Shown here piece after piece: positions 37,208 to 46,947 of a stretch of 64,000 nt of DNA; positions within the stretch are counted from its first letter, which is position 1; each line of letters starts with the position of its first letter. The stretch lies in the NCBI GenBank assembly GCA_029263295.1, contig JAJCXT010000055.1, positions 81,085 to 145,084 of the forward strand. The letters run 5' to 3'. The translations under genes were made by a program, and so were the position numbers. Source of the stretch: Acidobacteriota bacterium (GTDB lineage: Bacteria > Acidobacteriota > UBA890 > WLXD01). The notes under the pieces are model-generated. The model had not been told where the DNA came from and searched no databases. It saw only the letters and a program-made list of their open reading frames with translations.

Positions 37208-40021
37208 TTAGCGGAGCACCGCGCGGAATCCGAAACGGATCGTGCGGCCCGACTGGACCTCACGGATCTTCTCGAACTGCGAGGACGTGATCGACGAGTG
37301 CTGCGCCAGGATCGTGTCCTGGTTGAGCACGTTGAATGCATCCACGATCAAGTGGATGCGGCCCTGATCGGACAGATCGAACGTCTTCTCAGCACGCAGA
37401 TCGAGCGTCCAGAACGTCGGCAGGCGCTCGGAACCGAAGGTGTCCCGGATCGCGTTGACCGAACCTGCGCCAAAGGCGCGCTCGCCCGAGCTGATGAACG
37501 TGAACGGAGCAATGATGTTGCCCTCACGCACCTGGAAGAAACCGGACACGTTGAACCCTGCGGGCAGCGCGTACATGCCGGATACCTTCAGGAACCAACG
37601 GCTAGCTCCCCACCATGCCTGGGTGCGCGAACCCGCCGCAGCGATCTCGTTGTTCGTCACAGCGACGTTGGTCGGATCACGGTATCCGGTGGACTCGCTG
37701 AACTGATTCGTGGGACTGGCCCAAGTGAACGACGCGTTGCCCAGCCACTTGTTGGCGAAGCGCTTGTTCAGGAACAGCTCGACACCCTTGTACTGGGTAT
37801 TGAACCCAACACGCTGTTGGTAGTGGTTGGCGATGGAACGCGGGCCTACGGGCTCGTAGAACGGCACGCCGTCCGAGTTGGTGGTCAGAGTCCAGAACGC
37901 GTCGTTCTGTTCCCCGTCGCGGATGTTCCAGGTGAAGTTGCTGTTCTTCTTGTAGATGAAGTTGCCGCCGACCGCAAAGGAGCGGTTGATCTCACGCTCG
38001 ATACCGACGATCAGCTCGTTGGTCCAGGGCGCGGAGGTGTCATCTACGATGTTCGGCGAGGCTGCCGTCGGGTTAGCCGGATCCCAGCCACCACTGGTCC
38101 ACAGCAGATCGCCCAACTCGTCCGGCTCGGCCTGGCCGTTGCCGTTCAAGTCGGTCCAGGCGAAGTCCATCTCACGACCACTCGTGATGTTGGTGCGATG
38201 GAATTCACTAGCGCCCATCTGCGAGTAGTAGCGTGCGGCATTCAACCGCAGGATCGTCTTGGAGTCGCCCGTCAGGTCGTAGGTGATACCGAGGCGCGGG
38301 GAAAGGGAGTTCCACGTGCCCTTCTCGGCGCCAGCAAACGAGTTCGCCGGGAACAGACCCGGAGCCAACGAGTGAGCACCGACCTCACTCGCGAGCGACT
38401 GCGACGACTGGTTGTCGTAACGCAGACCAGCGTTGACCGTCAGGCGGCCAGCGCTGATCGTGTCGCCAGCGTAGAAGCTGTTCCGCGTTCCTTCGTAGTT
38501 ATCGATGGAATCGGAAATCAGCCATGCTTCTGCGGGAGCACCTTCAACGAAGGCAGCGACCGCGCCACCCGCCGGACCCCAGATGGAGGCGACCCCGGCT
38601 TTTCGGTAGCTGTATCCGTACTTGATCTCGTGATCAACGTTGGCGCCAGCAATGTAGCTGTTACCGTCGAGACGGATGTTCTTGAGCGGACGATCCGTGT
38701 CGTAGAAGAAGTAGCTGTTGCCCCACTCGCCCGTCGACAGGTCGTAGGAGGGCTGGATGTTGCGGCCACCCTGCGGCTCCAGGAAGAACCCCAGACCGGT
38801 GTTGTTGTACGCGGCCTCGACATAGTTGTTGTCGTTGATCGTGTACTGGGCCTTGACCGTGTGCGTCGGCGTCGGGCCACCCTGATTGAAGGTGGTGTCG
38901 GGCGGACGCGTTGCCGAAGCACCGCGACCCTGCTTGGTCTTGTTGGCCGACACATACGTGTAGTTCAGGACGAAAGCGTCACCCAGGTGAAGGTTGCCCT
39001 TACCGTGGATGTTCTTCAGCTGCGTGTTGTCAGGCGAGACGCCGACAAACTGCTTGATGTCCTGCTTACCGTAGGCACCCCAGACGAAGAACCGATCGCG
39101 AACGACCGGGCCGCCGAGCTCGCCGCCCCAGTCCTTGATGTTGTCGACCGCGTTGCCGATGTAACCCGGGAACAGCTGATCTTCGGTGAAGTTGCCGGTC
39201 AGGTTGCCGTCGCGATCCCCAACCGTGTTGGACTGGAGGCTGCCGTCGGTGATGTAGAAACGGGCCGAACCGCGCCAGTTGTTGCCACCGCGCTTGGTCA
39301 CGAAGTTGATGCGCACGCCGCCCGTAGCGATCGAAGGATCGTTACCCCCAGTGGCAATCGAAATCTCCTCGAAAGCATCGAAGTCATAGTACTGGGGCGA
39401 AGCGCCGAGCGCCGCAACGTCTGTGATCTCGGCGCCGTCGTAGGTCCAGATGGCGTCGGATTGGTTGGACCCGTTGGCCGTGAAGCCGGACTGCTGTCCG
39501 CCTTCCGAACCACCCGTGTTAACCCGATCCACCTGCAGCCCAGCGGTGTGCTCCAGCAGGACCCACGGATCGCGGGCTGAAGGAATCGACTGCATGTACT
39601 CCTCGGTCATGTTGGTGCCGAGGCTGGTGCTCTTGACGTCAACGATGGGGCTGGAACCCGTAACCGTAACGGTCTCTTCAACCGTCGACAGTTGCATCGC
39701 CACGTTGATCTGCGTGTTGCCACCAACGCGGACAGGCAGGCCTTCCTGGATGATCGTCTTGAACCCGTCAAGACCGAAGGTCACCGAGTAATCACTCGAG
39801 GGAGGCAGCACCGGGAAACGGTACACACCGTTTGCCTGGGTGTAGATGGTCGACGACGGAACCTGGTTGCCCGCAATCGTGACCGCTACGCCCGGCAGCG
39901 GGGCACCATCCGGGTCCGTAACGGTACCCGTAATCGAGCCAGTTTCCTGCGCCCAAACCGGGGCGGCAACAAACATGACCATAATCAGGCTCGCGACTAG
40001 CGAGCTCTTGAGGAATCGCAT
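37208..40021 (-). CDS. TonB-dependent receptor with carboxypeptidase-regulatory-like N-terminal domain (Oar-like)
   Basis: QETGSITGTVTDPDGAPLPGVAVTIAGNQ; plug-like region; large beta-barrel-like C-terminus. Confidence 0.95.
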   Translation of the reverse strand: MRFLKSSLVASLIMVMFVAAPVWAQETGSITGTVTDPDGAPLPGVAVTIAGNQVPSSTIYTQANGVYRFPVLPPSSDYSVTFGLDGFKTIIQEGLPVRVGGNTQINVAMQLSTVEETVTVTGSSPIVDVKSTSLGTNMTEEYMQSIPSARDPWVLLEHTAGLQVDRVNTGGSEGGQQSGFTANGSNQSDAIWTYDGAEITDVAALGASPQYYDFDAFEEISIATGGNDPSIATGGVRINFVTKRGGNNWRGSARFYITDGSLQSNTVGDRDGNLTGNFTEDQLFPGYIGNAVDNIKDWGGELGGPVVRDRFFVWGAYGKQDIKQFVGVSPDNTQLKNIHGKGNLHLGDAFVLNYTYVSANKTKQGRGASATRPPDTTFNQGGPTPTHTVKAQYTINDNNYVEAAYNNTGLGFFLEPQGGRNIQPSYDLSTGEWGNSYFFYDTDRPLKNIRLDGNSYIAGANVDHEIKYGYSYRKAGVASIWGPAGGAVAAFVEGAPAEAWLISDSIDNYEGTRNSFYAGDTISAGRLTVNAGLRYDNQSSQSLASEVGAHSLAPGLFPANSFAGAEKGTWNSLSPRLGITYDLTGDSKTILRLNAARYYSQMGASEFHRTNITSGREMDFAWTDLNGNGQAEPDELGDLLWTSGGWDPANPTAASPNIVDDTSAPWTNELIVGIEREINRSFAVGGNFIYKKNSNFTWNIRDGEQNDAFWTLTTNSDGVPFYEPVGPRSIANHYQQRVGFNTQYKGVELFLNKRFANKWLGNASFTWASPTNQFSESTGYRDPTNVAVTNNEIAAAGSRTQAWWGASRWFLKVSGMYALPAGFNVSGFFQVREGNIIAPFTFISSGERAFGAGSVNAIRDTFGSERLPTFWTLDLRAEKTFDLSDQGRIHLIVDAFNVLNQDTILAQHSSITSSQFEKIREVQSGRTIRFGFRAVLR

Positions 40022-40571
40022 TTGCCCTCCTTGGCATTTGCATCAGAGGCAGTCGTTCTCAGTCGCTCGGTAGCGGCCTCGTCGATGCCGAGCACCTGCG
40101 GCGATCACGCCGAGGCACTTGGTTAGAGAGCAAGAGGCGTGCCAACGACCGGCTCTCCAGGCGCCTCTCGATGCATCCCAGAGATCGTCGCAGCGCCATA
40201 ACTAGATCAAACACAAGAACTTACGGAGACTCGATTGACCTGGACCGAGGCTGTCAATCGATCTCATCAAGTTGTCAACTTGTTGGCTGGAGAGGCCGCT
40301 CTTCCGAGCAGGTTCGACGACGCGCTCGATTCATCTCTTTGAACGACTGGATCCAACAACCCGGCCGCGCTGCGCTGCGCTCGACATTTCCGGGCAGCCG
40401 CATCTTGAAGCGAAGCGAGCGAGGAACCCTACGCTCTCGATCTGACGCATCGCCGTCACCACCTGTGGGCAAGACGCACTCCTGCGAAGTCGGGTGACGA
40501 CGTCAGAGCTTCGACGAACTCAGAATCAACCCGGTGACGCCGAACGGGTCGAGGGTCGGGCGCGCGCCAGA

Positions 40572-40940
40572 CTAAGCTGCGTCGTTCTCGGTCGTCCGGT
40601 GCATTTCCGCGCCAACCTGCCGGACCGCCGCCCCGAGGTCATCTTCGCTGAGTCCCCTCTTGTCCATCCAAAAGCTGAGCTTGTCGGCCAAGATCGCACG
40701 CCTCAGATGCCGGGGGTTGCAGCCAAGACGCAGCAGCTTCTGCTCGCGCTCCTCCGACGGATGCGATCGGCAGGTGAGGTACTCCGAAAGAGAGTGATCT
40801 GGAATCTCCAGCCACTCCGCGATCTCGTATTGACGCCAGCCGCGACTCATCCTCGCCCGGAATACCAAGGGCCGCAGGTAACACGCCAGAAACCCGAAAC
40901 GGTACCTGTGCGCGGGGGACAACTCGTGCCCCTTGCTCAC
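40572..40940 (-). CDS. Small helix-turn-helix-like protein
   Basis: MSRGWRQYEIAEWLEIPDHSLSEYLTCRSHP HTH-like segment; GTG start overlaps TGA of upstream gene. Confidence 0.55.
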   Translation of the reverse strand: MSKGHELSPAHRYRFGFLACYLRPLVFRARMSRGWRQYEIAEWLEIPDHSLSEYLTCRSHPSEEREQKLLRLGCNPRHLRRAILADKLSFWMDKRGLSEDDLGAAVRQVGAEMHRTTENDAA

Positions 40941-42838
40941 GACGACGCCCCCACAGTAGAGGTCGCCCTGACGCGAACATGATCCGTGTTTGTGACGTGG
41001 GCAAGCAGGAGCGCGGTAACGCGCGCTGCGTTGCGTTCCATGAGCCAGTGTCCGGCGCCCTCGATGACTTCAAACTGGTATGGACCTTCGACGAACTCAC
41101 TCGTTCCCTCGGCCGCGCCTCTACCGAACGCGCTGTCGGCCGTTCCCCAGACGTAGAGCGTGGGCGCGGTGACCGTCAGCGGGGGCGGCGAACTCGCCGG
41201 GCTGCCCGCAGTGGAGCGAAGTGCCGACGCGCGATACCAGTTGAGAGCCGCTCCGATCGCCTCGGGTGTACCCAGTGCAGCCAGGTACTGATCGACCGCG
41301 TCGTCGTCGAGTCCAGCCAGGATGCCGCGTAGGAATGTCGCTTCGTCGGCAAGGAATCGGTCTTCAGCGTCGTCGGCACTGAACACGGCGAAGTAGGCAG
41401 AGCGGTCCGCCTGGTCGTCGTCTTCGTCGGCGAGCGCACGGCCGAACGAACTGACGTGCGGTGTCGACAGTGCCGTCAGTGTCCGCACTCGATCCGGGAC
41501 TCGCGCCGCGAAGACCCAGGCCACGGCCGCGCCCCAGTCATGACCGACCAGATGGAAGGTCTCGAAATCGAGGGCGTTGGCGATCCCGATGACATCGCCG
41601 ACCAGATGGGTCATCGAGTAGTCGCTCACTCCCGTGGGACGGGCACCGGGCGAATAGCCGCGCTGGTCGGGAGCGATTGCCCGGAACCCCGCCTCGCCAA
41701 GCGCGACCAGTTGATGGCGAAAAGCGTAAGACGTTTCAGGGAAGCCGTGCAGGAGAATCACAGGCTCGCCGTCTGCTGGCCCCGAAGCGAGGGCGTCGAA
41801 GGTCATCTCTCCGACTCGGATCGTCAGCGACTCGAGGGCGGGCGGCGGGATCGCGCCCTCGGCGGTAGCCGCCTGTGCGTCTCCGAGCTGCAGTCGGCGC
41901 ACAACGATCGAGGTTTGCTCTTCCCCGCGCCAGACACCGGCAAGGTTGTTGAACCATAGTGCGGACCCGTCGGGACTCGCGGCGATTCCGTTCGGATGCG
42001 AAAGTGTCGCCGTTCTCGCCGGACCATCGGCGAAGCCGCGCTCGCCGGTGCCCGCGAGACGACTCATCGCACCGTCGAGTGACACGCGGTAGATATCGTT
42101 GGCGTGAAATCTGGTCACGAAGAGATCACCGCGTGCGAAAGCAATGTGGGCGTTGCCGCCGAGGTCATTCCCTCCCGGCGAGGTCGGCTGCGAACTGTCC
42201 CGGCCCGGTAGCGTCGCCAGAATCGTGGCGTTCCCCGAGTCGCTCACCCGCACGACGTGATCGTTCCTGTAGTTGACGACGTAGAGATTGCCGTCATCGC
42301 CGATGGTGATTCCGTTGGGACAGGCGAACAGATCGCCCGAGGCAAGAGCGCTGACCGTGCCGTCGGTGTCCACCCTGCTAATCGTGTTGTTGCCGCAGTT
42401 GCAGACGAAGATCGCGCCGGTGCCGTCGACAACGAGGCCAACTGGGGCTACCAGTCCAGTGTCCACGACGGTCGTTACCTCGCCTGTCCGCGCGACTCTA
42501 CTGATGGTGTGATTGAAGAAATTCGACTGCAATACATCGCCGCGTCGGTCGATGGCGATGCCGGACGAGCCATAGAGCGCTCGCGTCAGGGTCGTGACCT
42601 CGCCATCGGGACCGATCCTCCAGAGCGCGTCGTGGAAGTTCGAGACGTAGACGAAACCAAGCCGATCGACCGCGAGGCCGCCGATCCGGCCCCAGCTCTC
42701 GAGTTCCTCAGACAGCGGGAGCGGCTCGACCTGGGCCGCGACGTCAGGTGCACTCTGTGCGGGGATCCCGGCCGACGCCAGCGAGGACAGAAGCGGCACC
42801 AGGGCCGCGAACGAAAGAAAGACTGTGTGCCACCTCAT
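40937..42838 (-). CDS. NHL-type beta-propeller fused to alpha/beta hydrolase (epoxide-hydrolase-like)
   Basis: N-terminal GVAIDRRGDVLQSNFFNHTISRV-type repeats; C-terminal LLHGFPETSYAFRHQLVALGEAGFRAIAPDQRGY and HDWGAAVAW. Confidence 0.88.
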   Translation of the reverse strand: MRWHTVFLSFAALVPLLSSLASAGIPAQSAPDVAAQVEPLPLSEELESWGRIGGLAVDRLGFVYVSNFHDALWRIGPDGEVTTLTRALYGSSGIAIDRRGDVLQSNFFNHTISRVARTGEVTTVVDTGLVAPVGLVVDGTGAIFVCNCGNNTISRVDTDGTVSALASGDLFACPNGITIGDDGNLYVVNYRNDHVVRVSDSGNATILATLPGRDSSQPTSPGGNDLGGNAHIAFARGDLFVTRFHANDIYRVSLDGAMSRLAGTGERGFADGPARTATLSHPNGIAASPDGSALWFNNLAGVWRGEEQTSIVVRRLQLGDAQAATAEGAIPPPALESLTIRVGEMTFDALASGPADGEPVILLHGFPETSYAFRHQLVALGEAGFRAIAPDQRGYSPGARPTGVSDYSMTHLVGDVIGIANALDFETFHLVGHDWGAAVAWVFAARVPDRVRTLTALSTPHVSSFGRALADEDDDQADRSAYFAVFSADDAEDRFLADEATFLRGILAGLDDDAVDQYLAALGTPEAIGAALNWYRASALRSTAGSPASSPPPLTVTAPTLYVWGTADSAFGRGAAEGTSEFVEGPYQFEVIEGAGHWLMERNAARVTALLLAHVTNTDHVRVRATSTVGASS

Positions 42839-42843
42839 GTGGC

Positions 42844-42926
42844 CATCAAAGCACCCGCGCTACGGTCCGGGGTAGGGATCCGCCGCTGGTTTTCGGTGAC
42901 CTGTCGCCGAAGCCCGGTGAACGGTC
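42844..42926 (-). promoter_or_regulatory. Dispersed 5' element copy A
   Basis: Half-sites 42894-42900 and 42915-42921 (rc GTCACCG, TTCACCG), 21 bp apart; 59 nt to conserved ATG at 42846. Confidence 0.7.
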
Positions 42927-42981
42927 GCGTCGGAGCGAAGCAGTCCCGGCAGCGGGCGTGAGCCTGTCGTAACCTCTTCTG

Positions 42982-44115
42982 ATGCCCAACTCATCACGTC
43001 GAGAACACAGCCTCCCGCAGCGCGAGTTCAGCGCCATGGTCTTGGCCCGGGTAGTGCTGGCCTGGCTGCCCCTCGCCGGTTTGTGGACGCTGATCATTTT
43101 GTCTGTGGAAGGGGCCACTCTCGTTTCCGCGGCGCGGTTCGGCTTCATCTCGATAGGGACCGCGGCGATCCTGAGCTACGGCGTCTGGCACTTGACCGGC
43201 CGCTACGAGTGGCCCGATCACGTGAGCGCGGGTTTCTATCTCGCCCATGCCGGGTTCGCAGCGTTGTTCGCCGTCTCCTGGATGGTGATCGGCATGACCG
43301 CGAACTCGCTGGTCACTGGTCTGCCGATCTTCCGGTGGCACCTCAGTGTGTCGTTCACGTTCTGGCGATTCCTCATGGGGCTGTTTCTGTACGGCCTGAT
43401 CGCGGGCGTGTCCTACTCGATGCGCACCCGCGTGCAGCTACGTCAGCAGGAGACGGCAACGCTCGAGGCTCAGGCGCTAGCCGCCGAGGCCAAGCTGGAG
43501 TCGCTACGCGCCCAGCTCAATCCCCACTTCCTGTTCAATGCGCTGCACTCCGTATCGGAACTGATGCACACGGATGTTGCTGGCGCCGAACGATCGATCG
43601 AAGATCTCGCGGGACTTCTGCGCTACAGCCTCGGGGCCGACAGCGAGGACATCGTGAGCCTGGCACAGGAGTGGGAATTCGTAGAGGGGTACCTATCACT
43701 CGAACGGTTGCGACTTGGTCAACGGCTCCGCTTCGAGAGTCATCTCGACCAGGAGGCGCTCGCCGCTCGAATCCCGAGCTTCACGGTGCAGGTGCTAGTG
43801 GAGAACTCCATCCGTCATGCCATCGCGCCGCGGCCCGAAGGCGGGCGTATCCGAGTCAGCGCGAAGATCGAGGATGAGGTCCTGCAGATCGAAGTCGAGG
43901 ACGACGGTCCTGGGTTCGAAGCCCGGGCGGACTCACCTACACCATCATCGAGCGACGGAGACTCGGGCCGAGGCCTGCCGTTGCTGCGGCAACGACTTGA
44001 TGCCATTTACGCGCTCGCCGGGGATCTTGATATCGACTCACAGCCGGGACGCGGCACGACGGCCACAGTGCGCGTGCCGCAGCCACGCCATCGCCGGGAC
44101 CACCGGTCCACATGA
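42982..44115 (+). CDS. LytS/YehU-like sensor histidine kinase (His_kinase family)
   Basis: AQLNPHFLFNALHSVSELMHTD phosphoacceptor motif; ENSIRHAI; N-terminal TM helices. Confidence 0.93.
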   Translation: MPNSSRREHSLPQREFSAMVLARVVLAWLPLAGLWTLIILSVEGATLVSAARFGFISIGTAAILSYGVWHLTGRYEWPDHVSAGFYLAHAGFAALFAVSWMVIGMTANSLVTGLPIFRWHLSVSFTFWRFLMGLFLYGLIAGVSYSMRTRVQLRQQETATLEAQALAAEAKLESLRAQLNPHFLFNALHSVSELMHTDVAGAERSIEDLAGLLRYSLGADSEDIVSLAQEWEFVEGYLSLERLRLGQRLRFESHLDQEALAARIPSFTVQVLVENSIRHAIAPRPEGGRIRVSAKIEDEVLQIEVEDDGPGFEARADSPTPSSSDGDSGRGLPLLRQRLDAIYALAGDLDIDSQPGRGTTATVRVPQPRHRRDHRST

Positions 44116-44852
44116 AGATCCGAAGCCTGATCGCCGAGGACGAGCCCCTGGCGCGGCGCAAGCTCCGCCGACTTCTCGACGAGTTCGAGGAAGTCGAGGT
44201 CATCGGAGAGTGCGGCGACGGGCTCGACGCGGTGCGGGCCATCGATCAACTCGAACCGCAAATCGTATTCCTGGATATTCAGTTGCCCGGCCTGACGGGG
44301 CTGCAGGTCCTGGAGAGGATCGCCCACCGCCCACACGTGATCTTCACGACCGCGTACGACCGCTATGCCGTCACCGCGTTCGAGATCCACGCGACCGACT
44401 ACCTGGTCAAGCCCTTCGGCAAGGAGCGTCTGGCCGTAGCCATCGAACGTGCCCGGGACGCGCTGCGAAGTGGACTGCGACCCGGCACCTACGACCGCGT
44501 CCCCGAGACGCTCGTGTCCGATGTCCCCCTGACGCGGCTGTTCGTGCGCACACGAAACAAGGTCATTCCCGTGGCCGCGACCTCGATCGAACACCTCGAA
44601 GGAGAAGGCGACTACGTCCGGCTTCACGCTCACGGCGACGAGCACCTGATCCACGTTCGCCTGAAGGACCTCGAGGCTCGCCTCGACCCCAGGCACTTCC
44701 TGAGAGTGCACAAGTCCCACATCATCAACCTGGACTTTCTGGACGCGCTAACGCCCCACGAAGGTAGTCGCTACCTCATTACCCTGCGCAGTGGACGCGA
44801 AGTCTTGGCCAGCCGCAGCCGCTCCAAGGAGCTGCGCAAGCAGATCGTCTAG
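44112..44852 (+). CDS. LytTR-family response regulator
   Basis: IRSLIAEDEPLARRKLRRLLDEF receiver; VFLDIQLPGLTGLQVLE; LytTR region IEHLEGEGDYVRLHAHGDEHLIHVRLKDLEARLDPRHFLRVHKSHIINL; ATGA overlap with kinase. Confidence 0.95.
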   Translation: MKIRSLIAEDEPLARRKLRRLLDEFEEVEVIGECGDGLDAVRAIDQLEPQIVFLDIQLPGLTGLQVLERIAHRPHVIFTTAYDRYAVTAFEIHATDYLVKPFGKERLAVAIERARDALRSGLRPGTYDRVPETLVSDVPLTRLFVRTRNKVIPVAATSIEHLEGEGDYVRLHAHGDEHLIHVRLKDLEARLDPRHFLRVHKSHIINLDFLDALTPHEGSRYLITLRSGREVLASRSRSKELRKQIV

Positions 44853-46115
44853 GGGTCTGCACAGGACCCGCGAGTCCGGGGTGGCCGTCGGTGGCGTCTG
44901 CCAGTGGACCCGATCCCCGGCTCGGATGGCATTCGCGAGAGTCGGCCACTGACGATCAGCCGCCGGAATGAGTTCGCGCTCGAGACGACGAAACCGCTCT
45001 GTGATCGCCGGGTTCCAGTTCAGATAGAGCTTGCCGTCAATGATCGACCAACTATCCTGGGGCCGCGACTGAGCACCGTAGCCCTCGCCTCCGTGGCCGG
45101 AAGCACCGTAGGCGCACCAGCCTCCGTACTGGGGCGCGAAGCTCTCAGGGTCGGCGATGAACGACTCTCTATGCTCTCGGGATACGAACAGCCATGTGGC
45201 ACCGCGCCATACCGTGGAAAGGCCCCCGCGGCCGACTGTCGCTTCCCCTAATGCGAAGTACGCGACCGGGTCGTAGCCGCCCAACGCGTAGCCATTTTCG
45301 AGCACCATGACCTCGGTAGGAGCGAGAGCAGGCTGCCAGTCTTCTCCCTTGACGTACTCCTGCGAACCCATCGCCGACGAAGTCGCGGTCGCCAGCTTAC
45401 GAAACTTCAGAAGCATGCGATCGAGCTTGTAGCGGTTCGGAAACCGCGAGTCCGAGTAGTCGTCGGTGGCATCTGACAGCATTTCCGACCTGGCCACGAG
45501 TTCGAAACCGGCTTGAACGATCTCCCCGATCAGGAATTCCTCGTTGATCCGGTGCGTCTTCTCATCGGCTCCCGCCGAGGGCGTGCGGACATCGACCACA
45601 CCCAGGATCCCGCCTGGTTTGAGGGCACGAAGAAAGCCGGCGTACTCGTCAGCGGGCTCGTCCTCGAGAAAGACGTAGAGATCGTGCAGGTTCCTGATGG
45701 TCACGATGACGTCTACGCTCGCGGGCTCCAGGTCGTCAACACGGGGGACGATGCGCACGTTTTCCAACCGAGCAGTCGCGATCCTCTCCTCGAGTTGCTC
45801 GGCAAAATAGTCCGTCCGAGTGGCCAACACGAGCCCGGACGAACCTAGCAGGCGAGAAAGGACCTGCGTGTTGTATCCGCCGAAGGGGAAGTAGTCCACG
45901 ACCGTCATGCCAGCGCCGACTCCGAACCAGTCGAGAACCTCGAGCGGCATACTGCCAGGATCCCTGGCTCGATCACTCTCCGATCGGGTCGGATCGGACA
46001 GGATGCTCTCGGCGGTCTGCCAAGCGGGTCCAGCGAAGACGTTCGCTACGCTGAACGTCAGCGCACTACAGACCATCATCACCAGCAGGAATCTCGGCTC
46101 GCGTCCGCTTCGCAT
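44748..46115 (-). CDS. Exported class I methyltransferase-like protein fused to YHS domain
   Basis: VLDWFGVGAGMTVVDYFPFGGYNTQVLSRLLG; later GYALGGYDPVAYFALGEATVG...WLFVSREHRESFIADPESFAPQYGGWCAYG YHS signature. Confidence 0.88.
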   Translation of the reverse strand: MRSGREPRFLLVMMVCSALTFSVANVFAGPAWQTAESILSDPTRSESDRARDPGSMPLEVLDWFGVGAGMTVVDYFPFGGYNTQVLSRLLGSSGLVLATRTDYFAEQLEERIATARLENVRIVPRVDDLEPASVDVIVTIRNLHDLYVFLEDEPADEYAGFLRALKPGGILGVVDVRTPSAGADEKTHRINEEFLIGEIVQAGFELVARSEMLSDATDDYSDSRFPNRYKLDRMLLKFRKLATATSSAMGSQEYVKGEDWQPALAPTEVMVLENGYALGGYDPVAYFALGEATVGRGGLSTVWRGATWLFVSREHRESFIADPESFAPQYGGWCAYGASGHGGEGYGAQSRPQDSWSIIDGKLYLNWNPAITERFRRLERELIPAADRQWPTLANAIRAGDRVHWQTPPTATPDSRVLCRPLDDLLAQLLGAAAAGQDFASTAQGNEVATTFVGR

Positions 46116-46141
46116 CTGCTCCCCTTCTGTGGATCCGGCGA

Positions 46142-46852
46142 TCAGGAATCTCGGCCGGGCGCCCGTTCGGGCAGTTCCTGCCGCTCGCGCTTCTCGATGC
46201 CACCCAGCCAGAAGCCGATCCAAGGCCGACCCCAGTCGGGCCACAGCGGATTGTCGGACGGGTAGGCGTCGAACTTGCCGAGCGCCTGGGTCAGCATGAT
46301 CCGCCCCTCGTCCATCCGCCTCGCCCTGATCAGGTCGAACCCTCGTTGCATCCACACTCGCGGGTTGTCCGGGTTCAGTTGTTCGGCGGCGAGACGGTCC
46401 GGCCCTGCGAGGGCCAGCAGCCGCGTGCGCTCGGTGGCGTCCTGTTGCACGTAAGCGCGGTTCGAGTGGATCAGCGCTTGCATCATATGGAACTCTGCTC
46501 GCTCATCGTCCGAGGGTGTCGCCAGGCGTGACCCTGCGAGATCAAGGAGCTCCTGCGCGAGATCCATGTTGGCCAACGCCCCGGGGATATCGTCAGCCTG
46601 CAACTGGGTGCGTGCGTGCGAGGCCCAGAATGGAGCTTCCCACCCGGCCGGATACTCGGACGCGATGTCCTCGAACCGCAGTGCAATCCGCTCCTGCACC
46701 TCGGTGCCGGAGGCAAGGTTGGCGTTCCAATCCGCGATCGCGGCCAGCAGGACGGCCGAGTAGTCAGCGCTCGGGGCCAGCGGCGACAGCGCGCTGGATC
46801 CGTGCGGCACAACGGCGGCGAGAGTGGCAATCAGGAACCAGGCAAGTCTCAT
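46142..46852 (-). CDS. Exported helical/TPR-like protein
   Basis: MRLAWFLIATLAAVVPHGSSA signal; helical tandem segments; 26 bp upstream of methyltransferase-YHS gene. Confidence 0.7.
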   Translation of the reverse strand: MRLAWFLIATLAAVVPHGSSALSPLAPSADYSAVLLAAIADWNANLASGTEVQERIALRFEDIASEYPAGWEAPFWASHARTQLQADDIPGALANMDLAQELLDLAGSRLATPSDDERAEFHMMQALIHSNRAYVQQDATERTRLLALAGPDRLAAEQLNPDNPRVWMQRGFDLIRARRMDEGRIMLTQALGKFDAYPSDNPLWPDWGRPWIGFWLGGIEKRERQELPERAPGRDS

Positions 46853-46947
46853 GGCATGCGCCTCCAAATAACGTGGCAGCATCGGGCACCACGAAAGACA
46901 GTTCAACAGGTGGGGGGGGAGCAGCATGAGCGTCCACTTCGAGAACC

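Noticed and set aside
37190-39580. 796-aa plus-strand ORF antisense to the TonB receptor
   Set aside because: Shadow ORF of a high-GC gene; the antisense frame carries clear receptor motifs and this frame shows no recognisable domain.
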